A stretch of 64,000 bases of DNA from positions 892,530 to 956,529 of the forward strand of contig CM018605.1 of the NCBI GenBank assembly GCA_009192285.1, given 5' to 3'. Below the pieces are notes generated by a model. The model worked only from the letters and a program-made list of their open reading frames with translations, searched no databases and was not told the origin of the DNA. Position 1 is the first letter of the stretch; each line of letters starts with the position of its first letter. Positions 57,101 through 64,000 of this stretch are shown here, piece by piece. Source of the stretch: Morchella semilibera. Its lineage: Eukaryota > Ascomycota > Pezizomycetes > Pezizales > Morchellaceae. The position numbers were made by a program, and so were the translations under genes.

Positions 57101-57829
57101 GTAGGTCCTGGGCAAAGGCTTCACCGAACATCTTCAATCGGTTATGGTAGCATTCGGGTATCTTTTGTTTCCATTCATCTTTTGGAACATCCTGGAGGGC
57201 CTCCTCAATCTCGTACAATGTTATACTGCAGATCTGTAATTGTTTACGACGGGCGAGGCGACTAAATAGAACAGGGCCTATTATGTAGGTTTGGGATTTA
57301 ATGCCGGGGATAACATCGAGGGTAGTCGTAGAATTGCAGTTCTTTTTGCAGAACTCCGAGTCGAAGGCCACCGTATTACTCTTAAATTTAAGGGTGGCAT
57401 CGTGATGTTGTAGCCAAGGGATACCAAGAACTAGGGGGTACTGTCCCAGCTTGGTAACGAAGAGTGGAATTTGTTCTTGATTAGAGCCGATAAGTAAAGG
57501 TACACGGCATATCGAGCTAATCTGTCCGGATGCGATAGGTCTCCCATCGATTACCTCAAGAATTCGAGGAGTTTTGAGGGGGAGAAGAGGAAGTTGATGA
57601 TGGCGCGCAAAGGTTTCATCAATGAATGCGAATTCCGAGGCCCCAGTATCAATCATAGCATATGTGGAAATAGAGTTTTTATTGTAAGCAATGTTACAAG
57701 CTACAACTAAGTGGTCTCCATTTAATACTCCTCTGCCACAACTGAAACCGAAAACCCAGAAATAGAAAACGCAGATAAAGAAAATTCCTTTGAAGGTCCC
57801 TGGTGAGGGCCATAATACTGGCCAGGGAC
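54116..57829 (-). pseudogene. pol: Element B Pol: protease, RT, RNase H, integrase, chromodomain
   Basis: The protease has YAMIDTGASEFAFID (about 57630-57680). The frame changes near 57040 into RT ([13 protein letters not shown]), again near 56757 ([25 protein letters not shown], RNase [15 protein letters not shown]) and near 55590 into integrase. Integrase has the HHCC finger (GHPGREKTF to CHICQRSK), DFITGLP, TSDRGTQF, TDGQTERLNA and a GPFPVQEV-type C-terminal module. It ends in a chromodomain, YEVEEVLDSRHHGKQGLQYY plus VKWTGYADPTWEPADY. All catalytic residues I can check are present. The last codons (GGATFMDTLGSEGWND) read into the 3' LTR. Confidence 0.92.
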
Positions 57830-59169
57830 TACTGAAAACCCGAGTTACCAGAAGACAACACAATATCCGTAGACAAGGAAGAAGAAGAAGAAATAGGAGT
57901 GGAGGCTTCAATTGAGGCGGCGGGGGGAGCAGATAGAGCGGCACCTCGCATAGCTGGAGGAGGAGCGCGTGGGCGATTGCCTTGGGGGCAGTTGGCGAAG
58001 ACGTGGTCAGGAGCGGCACAGTAGGCGCAGCGGCCGTTCTCCATCCTCCATTTCTTTTCAGCAGCAGTGGTGTGTCGGCGGCCATTGGCAAATGCATACT
58101 TTCCTTCTGGTGGAGGGCGTACGGTGGGGCAAGCCTGAAGGGCGGAAAGGTCCATAGGGGCCAGGCCTCCTGGCGTATACGACGGGTGTGGAGGAGCAAG
58201 TTGGGAGGCGAATTGTCCCATCGGGTTCCTGTTGGTTTTGTGGGCATCCTTCCTGACCCTAATCCTATTGTCCATAGTCATGAGTCTCCTGACATAGGCA
58301 TCAAAGCCTTCCTCAGCGGTATCCTGATAGATCATAGCATCCTTAAGATCGTTAGACAGTCCCGTCTCCAGTGCGTCCTTCTTGGCTTCCTCATTATAAA
58401 CAAATTGGCCCATGATGCGTAAGAATTGAGTAAGATAGGTCGCGAAGTCTCCTTTGCCTTGGCGGAGGCCTTGGAGCTCCCTTCTGGCTGTGCCTCAGGG
58501 ATCTGGGTCTCCAAAAGATGCTTCCAAAAATGCAACAAAGGTAGCGACAGAAACGAATGGGGCGGCATCTCCAGTGACCATTGGGATGACTTGGTCTAAA
58601 GCCTTCCCTTCCAACCGAGAGACGGCATAGAACACCTTGGCCTCCTCATTCAGGAACCTGTCATGGTTAACCCTGAGTTTGGTACGAAGGAGGTTAAGGA
58701 ACCCTGGTAGTTCCTTGCGAGTCCCATTGAACTTAGGCGGATCTGGAAACTTCTCGGAACGAAAAACTGAGGGCGGGTTATTAACGGGTGGGGGAGGAAC
58801 TGCTGGTGGTGGCGGCGGAGGTGGTGGTGGTGGTGGCGGTGGGGGTGCAGCATGAGCCGCAGCGAGTTGAAATTCCAGGGTGCGGACCTTGGCTTCTAGG
58901 GCATCGGCATGGTTATTGGTGGCGGTTAGTTGATCCCTGGCTTCGGCCAACTCTTGTCTGGTTTGGAGGTGTAGAGCCCGGCTAGTGTCCCGTTCTGCCT
59001 TCCATCGATCTCCTTCGCGCACAAGAGCGAGGAGATGTACATAGTGATAGTGTTTATTTTTGACTGCGTCAAACTCCTCAAAGGTTTCGGGAATTTGGTA
59101 ACTGCCATCGATGGTGACCCCATCTAGGATGCGGGCTGTGGAAGGGGGTGGAGGAGCAGGAGTAGACAT
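57829..59169 (-). pseudogene. gag: Element B Gag, one in-frame stop
   Basis: Start MSTPAPPPPSTARILDGV, 35 bp inside the LTR boundary. A coiled-coil-like stretch is followed by a run of about 15 prolines (58805-58850), then the gag core (FPDPPKFNGTRKELPGFLN, VFYAVSRLEGKALDQV, FLEASFGDPDP). A TGA at 58495-58497 interrupts; the same frame continues (FATYLTQFLRIMGQFVYNEE) to a CCHC knuckle, CAYCAAPDHVFANC, and ends at 57829. About 446 codons in all. Confidence 0.9.
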
Positions 59170-59203
59170 AGCGGTGCACGGTGCGGATGACGACGCAACG
59201 TAA

Positions 59204-59606
59204 TCTCAAGGGGGTGGGGGTGTGTAGCTTCGTTCCGCAGGGTGCGGGGTAGTGACAACGATACTTCCTGGGAGAGGGGAAGTATGGACAATAAATATAG
59301 AAGACGGCGATAGCCACTAGTAGAAAGTAGAGACTATAATGTATTGTAGATAGGTACAGAAGACATTGCGTAGAGAAGAAAGAAAAGAAAGAAAAGTACA
59401 GGAGTAGGCGCCGTTGCCCCACTTATATACCCGTTATTCCAGAGCCAAGCCTAACTCATATATCCTCGCGTAACCCCAACTATGACTCACATTCTCGCGT
59501 AACAGAAACCGATAAAACCTATTCTGACTCATCCCCGCCTCCTAGCTTATAGTAATCCCAACCCCGCCAATCATTCCAACCCTCCGAACCTAGCGTATCC
59601 ATGAAA
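59204..59606 (-). repeat. 5' LTR of element B
   Basis: 403 bp, TCTCAAGGGGGTGGGGGTG to GTATCCATGAAA; near-identical to 53755-54155. TGACTCA at 59483-59489 and 59525-59531; the third site has changed to TAACTCA. Confidence 0.9.
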
Positions 59607-59753
59607 AGCACCTAGAATGAGGGGAGCATTGTTGGAAGCAAAGAAGGAGAAGAAGGAAAAGGAAGAGGAAATGCTATCGGATGAGGAGGAGTTAAAAGAT
59701 TCGTCCCTGGCCTAAGCGGCATAGTCCAGGGACCTCTTAAGGTTTTTTCTAAA

Positions 59754-60501
59754 GTGTCTATTTCTACGTTTTCACTATCAGAAGGGGTGATGGATGGGAA
59801 TCAATTGATTGTAGTTTGTTTTATTTCGCAAAGTAAAAAATCTATTGTACCCACCTATGCCTTGATTCACACTGGAGCGTCAGGATATGCATTTATTGAT
59901 GAAGACTTTGTGCGCCGCCATGAATTGAAGATGAAGAACTTGAGAACGGAAAGGGAGATTGATGTGATTGATGGGAGACCTATTGAATCTGGGAAAGTGA
60001 CTAGGAAGGTGACGTTGGAATTGGAAATTAATGGGCATGTGGAGGAGTGTCCTTTCTTTGTAACAAAACTAGGACATTATCCGATTGTGATGGAGATACC
60101 TTGGATGAGAAAGCATGGAGTTCTGATTGATAGCGGAAGGAATGAGATTCGCTTCCAATCATCAATATGTTTTGAACATTGCATAGCCAACTGCAAACCT
60201 ATTGTTGCTCAGGGAATTTCAACTCCACCACCGGAACGAACAGTTACACATGTTTCGGCAATTACTCCTCGATCGTTTAAGAAACTCTCCCAGGACCCTA
60301 CTGTTCAAGTCTACTCGACCACGCTATATGCTGTGAATAAAATTTTGGAGACGCCTGCCAACCCCGACGGAACAATTCCGATGGACTATTGGCGGTGTCG
60401 ACAGTTGTTCGATGAAACTAATGCAGCCAGGCTGCCCCCACATCGTTCCTACGACCATGAGATAAAGTTACAAGAAGGAACAGTACCATCCTTTGGTCTC
60501 A
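59754..60501 (+). pseudogene. pol: Element A Pol part 1: protease with altered active site
   Basis: Homologous to element B protease: GVMDGNQLIVVCFISQSKKS, TYALIHTGASGYAFID, FFVTKLGHYPIVMEIPWM, then SYDHEIKLQEGTVPSFG before repeat D. The catalytic Asp of DTGA is His here (HTGA at 59868-59879), so the enzyme should be inactive. Codons resume at 61543. Confidence 0.88.
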
Positions 60502-61542
60502 TATTATTAGGGTGTCACACCAAGCAACCCGAGTAGTCAAGTAAAGAGCTTAGAGTTTGAAACGCTAACCACAGAGGCAGTAAGAAACAAGGTCTCCTCA
60601 GTCTTAACCAGCCTAGAGTCCCGATCGCTGAATGCTAGTCCTTTAAGTATGCAAACGGTCCTGAAATACGAAGATGGTTCGAGGTGGAGTTTCCAGGTCA
60701 CTTGACAAGTTCTCGGAGGCAAAGTATAAAGCGTAAAGTAATAGTTATTATATCGATAAGACTCTTTCTTCGTCGCTGATGATTTCAACAAAGGCGGGAA
60801 TGACACAGTAATTTAATATCTGCCGCGCCAAAATGTCACGCGGTACTAAACATTATAAAGAGAACTAAACAACAAGTGTGCGAAAACCCCGAAGACTCCT
60901 GAAATAACGCCAAGATGACCACCGAAGACGCCAAAATCTAATCCCATCATCGTAAATACCCCTGACTCTATTCCGCAAAAATCCCTTCACGGCTCTAAAT
61001 CCGCGTTTATTGATTAACAAAACCCATTCCGCTGCATGCACTCAGCCTTCGTCAGTGGTTATGAGGAGTCTTCGAAGTTAGCCTACCTGATAACATCCCG
61101 GTACCGGGCTCGACTTCGCTCGCCAACTCTTTCCCAACATCGTTATCTATCACCAAGGAGCATAGCTCAACATTAGGACTGCTAACAATTGGTACCGGAG
61201 GAGTTGGGTAGTCTTACCTTCCCCAGAGGCGCCACCAGTGTGAGCTTCCTTACGACCTTCATCATTCGATCAAATATGGTCCGATTGACTCCAAACTCGC
61301 ACTGTTGCCCCCTCATATACCCACCAGTATCTTGAGTGACTGTGCCGGCGCTATGACACTCCGGGGGTTATTTCAGGGGTCAAAAAACAGGTTCGTTAAC
61401 TAGGGATTCCGCAACTCTGCACTGGGCTCCATACTGGCAACACCGTGCCTCTCTGGCGCACCCAGCGGGACATAGAGATTTTAACAGTGTGGGGAAAGTC
61501 CTCCTCTTGTAGTCTTCGGGTTCTCTTCCTATGCCCGTAACA
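60502..61542 (+). repeat. Repeat D (TATTA..TAACA), interrupting element A pol
   Basis: 1041 bp starting TATTATTAGGGTGTCACACC and ending ATGCCCGTAACA; reverse homolog of 41297-42245. No open frame of note. Removing it with one CA restores Phe-Gly-Leu-Met-Tyr-Ser in pol, so the flanking duplication appears to be only 2-3 bp. TGTTA/TAACA ends recall Copia-type LTRs, but a short duplication argues against it; class left open. Confidence 0.7.
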
Positions 61543-64000
61543 CATGTACAGTATGTCGTCACGGTGGGAAGAGTTGAAGGCATTGAGGGATTATCTGGCC
61601 GACAATTTGAAAAAGGGATTTCTTCGATCTAGCAACTCCCCTGCTGAAGCCCCGGTGCTATTTGTTAAAAAAGCTGATGGCTCTCTACGTTTGTGTGTCG
61701 ATTATCGGAAGCTAAATGCCATTACTGTTAAGGATAGATACCCTCTTCCCCTTACACCGGAAACTATGGCCAATCTAGCACGGGCGAATTATTTTACCAA
61801 GTTGGATCTACGATGGGGATATAATCAGACTAGAATTAAAGAGGGGGACGAATGGAAAACGGCTTTCCGGATGCGCTATGAACATTGGGAATATCTGGTG
61901 ATGCCTTTTGGTTTAACCAATGCGCCTGCTACCTTTCAACGTTGGATTAATGACATCCTTCGGCCTTTCTTGGATCGTTGTGCCACTGCCTATCTTGATA
62001 ATATCCTCATCTATTCAGAAACTTTGGATCAACACCAACAGGATGTACAACAGGTATTGCAAGCTCTAGAAGCCAATGAGGTCCATCTGAAACCAGAAAA
62101 ATGCGAGTTTAGTGTGCAGGAAACAAAATATTTGGGTATGATTTTGACCCCTGGAGGAATGAAGATGGACCCTGCTAAGATACAGACAATTGAGGATTGG
62201 GAAGTGCCGAAGATAGTGAAAGAGGTTCAGGAGTTTCTGGGGTTTGCCAATTTCTATCGGCCATTAATTGCCTTGACGAAAAAACATGTACGATTTGAAT
62301 GGACCCAGAAGGTTGAACAGGCTTTTCAAAGACTGAAAACTGCCTTTACCACCGCAGCAGTGTTGATGCACCCGGATCCTGAGAAAGAATTCATTGTGGA
62401 AACAGATGCGTCGGATTATCTGTCGGCAGGGATATTGTCACAACGGGACAATGAAGGAATACTTCACCCAGTTGCTTTCTTTTCCAAGACACATTCGCCT
62501 GCGGAGTGCAATTATGAAATTTATGATAAGGAATTACTGGCCATTATTCGCTGTTTTGAAGAATAGAGAGCTCATTTGGAGACAGCCCAATTCCAAGTCA
62601 AGGTACTCACGGACCATCGCAATCTTGAGTACTTTATGTCAACAAAATTGTTGAATCGACGCTAAACTCGTTGGGCGGAATTTTTGTCCCAATTCAATTT
62701 TGTTATTCAGTACAGGCCGGGAAAGCAGGGAAGGAAGGTGGATATTGTGACAAGGAGGTCTAAGGATTTACCGAAGGAAGGGGATGAAAGGTTGGAACAA
62801 CAGAGCAGAGTAGTGTTGAAGAAGGAAAATTTAGATACAAGAATAGGTTTGTTAGCGGGCTCTTTGGCAAATGAAACCGCTGAAGGATCGTCTCCCATAC
62901 GTGATCTATTTAACAAGGCTTACCAGTGTGATAGTTTTCCAAATAGAGTTCTATCCTTACTCCGAAAGGGCGTTCGACAATCGAAAGAAATTTCGTTGGC
63001 TGAGTGTAAGGAAAGCGAGGAAGGGTTATTGCTCTATCGGAATACACTCTATGTCCCTGATTATGATGAACCTAAGCTCTACCTACTACGGGAATACCAC
63101 GATAAACCTTCTGCTAGACACTCTGGACGATCGAAGACATTAGAACTCCTGATCCGTAATTATTATTGGCCGACCATGCGGAAATATACAGACCGCTATG
63201 TTCAGAATTGCCATACTTGCCGGCGGAGTAAAGCGAGTCATAATCCTCTTCAAGGAGTCCTACGACCGCTATCGGTACCCAAGGGACCCTGGACAGATAT
63301 AACAATGGATTTTGTAACCGGGCTACTAGAAAGTAATGGGTTTAATACTATCCTTATGGTAGTAGATCGGTTAACGAAAATGAAACATTTGATTGCCACA
63401 ACAGAAAATGTGAATGCTAGGGATCTGTCTCGTCTATACCTGGAGCAGGTATGGAACTTACACGGGCTACCAGAAACTATTGTTTCAGACCGAGGGACAC
63501 AGTTCACCGCTGAGTTTTGGAAGAACCTCTGTGATCGTTTGGAAATTGCTCCTCGATATTCCACCGCCTTTCCTCCACAAACCGACGGGCAAACGGAAAG
63601 AACTAATGCGATTATGGAACAATATCTCCGCAGCTATGTATCATATCAACAGGATAACTGGGCTGATTTTTTCCCCCTTGCCGAGTTTGCTACGAATAAT
63701 CATATTTCCGAAACTACTAATATGTCTCCCATTCAGGCTAACTATGGGAGACATCCGAGAATGACATTCAGACCATTGCAACATGGGCAGACAGTAAACA
63801 AAGATCAGACTAATGAGTTGGTACGGGAGATGTTCCAGGTTTTTGATTTTTTGAAAAGCGAGATGTTTAGAGCTCAGAAGATACAGGAGGAAATGGCCAA
63901 TTTACATCGAACCCCAGCACCTCGATATATGGTCAGCGATTCTGTGTGGCTTTCTACTCAAAACATTGCAACAAAACGACCCTCAAAGAAACTCGATTGG
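61543..64000 (+). pseudogene. pol: Element A Pol part 2: RT, RNase H, integrase, truncated by window
   Basis: [49 protein letters not shown], then [11 protein letters not shown], where the second catalytic Asp is Asn (61991-62002). RNase [36 protein letters not shown]. Stops at 62564-62566 and about 62664. Integrase: HSGRSKTLELL..CHTCRRSK finger, DFVTGLLES, VSDRGTQFTAEF and TDGQTERTNAIMEQ. The C-terminal module starts at the window edge (PRYMVSDSVWL), so any chromodomain is outside. Confidence 0.92.

Larger units (their letters stand above)
53755..59606 (-). mobile_element. Gypsy chromovirus element B, full length with 5-bp TSD AGCAC
   Basis: 5852 bp: LTRs 53755-54155 and 59204-59606, gag 59169-57829, pol to 54116, all on the minus strand. 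AGCAC at 53750-53754 and 59607-59611. Inserted in element A gag. The two LTRs are very similar, so the insertion is comparatively young; one stop and a few frameshifts separate it from an intact element. Confidence 0.94.
52617..59713 (+). pseudogene. gag: Element A Gag, split by element B
   Basis: Start MTAPATDAIDYQKLHTDLEG, 62 bp after the LTR. A coiled-coil-like middle is followed by the gag core (FPTSAQQHAYSISQLEESAA, LDNVFGDPDRA, FSEYFAVFQRY). A TAA at 53406-53408 is the only stop before a CCHC knuckle, CYYCGGVGHLVRDC, at about 53686-53730. Element B interrupts at 53755. Removing it plus one AGCAC continues the frame as GRAAPRMRGALLEAKKEKK and an acidic end (EEEMLSDEEELKDSSLA) stopping at 59713. 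Confidence 0.87.
51923..64000 (+). mobile_element. Gypsy element A, nearly full length, runs off the right edge
   Basis: 5' LTR (LTR-A) at 51923-52555, gag 52617-59713 split by element B, protease 59754 on, RT/RNase H/integrase to the window edge. Repeat D interrupts the pol at 60502-61542. It is the probable source of the solo LTR-A copies. The left flank CAATA (51918-51922) should reappear right of its 3' LTR outside the window. Confidence 0.88.

Noticed and set aside
57960-58422. Plus-strand open frames opposite element B gag
   Set aside because: Antisense shadows of a GC-rich Pro/Ala coding region.
58800-58860. GGTGGTGGC microsatellite
   Set aside because: It encodes the poly-proline run of element B Gag rather than being an independent repeat.

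Overview
This window looks like a transposon-rich stretch of a filamentous ascomycete genome (Pezizomycotina; a Pezizomycetes-type host is only a guess). Three things suggest this: short spliceosomal introns of 53-60 bp, a complete kexin (KEX2-type) gene split by five introns, and a typical fungal set of mobile elements (Ty3/Gypsy chromoviruses, Tad-like LINEs, Mutator-like and PIF/Harbinger DNA transposons, MITEs). I find one convincing intact host gene, KEX2 at 16534-19661 on the minus strand. Almost everything else is mobile-element DNA, most of it broken by stops, frameshifts and nested insertions. I found no tRNA, rRNA or CRISPR array.

Layout. 1-7.6 kb: a degenerate Gypsy element (Gy1: gag, spacer with a TATA-like box, pol, 3' LTR). 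7.6-13.5 kb: a second Gypsy copy with a chromodomain (Gy2, same family as element B). It carries a 2.07-kb Mutator-like element in its RT motif, a solo LTR at a deletion junction and another solo LTR near the end of pol. 13.5-16.5 kb: a 29-bp tandem repeat and a TNP2-like transposase relic with two MITEs. 16.5-20.7 kb: KEX2 and its upstream DNA. 20.7-27.7 kb: a MITE split by a solo LTR, then LINE1 with poly(A) tail and target-site duplication. 27.7-33.6 kb: a graveyard of LTR fragments, a TIR element rich in minisatellites, and unknown ORF remnants. 33.6-44.2 kb: two copies of one LINE family facing each other (LINE2 plus, LINE3 minus). 44.3-46.2 kb: LTR fragments and AT-rich DNA. 46.2-51.9 kb: a Harbinger transposon carrying a Mutator-like element that itself carries a solo LTR, plus a second solo LTR. 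51.9-64 kb: Gypsy element A (the source of the 630-bp LTR family), which truncates the Harbinger and is itself interrupted by a full-length Gypsy element B and a roughly 1-kb TGTTA/TAACA-type repeat; A runs off the right edge.

The nesting can be read with confidence at many points because deleting the insert plus one copy of its target duplication restores the host reading frame: 9 bp for both Mutator-like elements, 5 bp for the LTR elements and 2 bp for the 137-bp MITE family. Recurrent themes are (1) a 630-bp LTR family (called LTR-A here) present as about nine near-complete copies plus fragments, mostly solo; (2) a 137-bp MITE family with six copies; (3) TGAGTCA (bZIP/AP-1/Gcn4-type) sites upstream of the TATA region in several unrelated LTR families; (4) LTR-like repeats lying exactly on deletion junctions. 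Names such as Gy1, Gy2, LTR-A and LINE1 are local labels.
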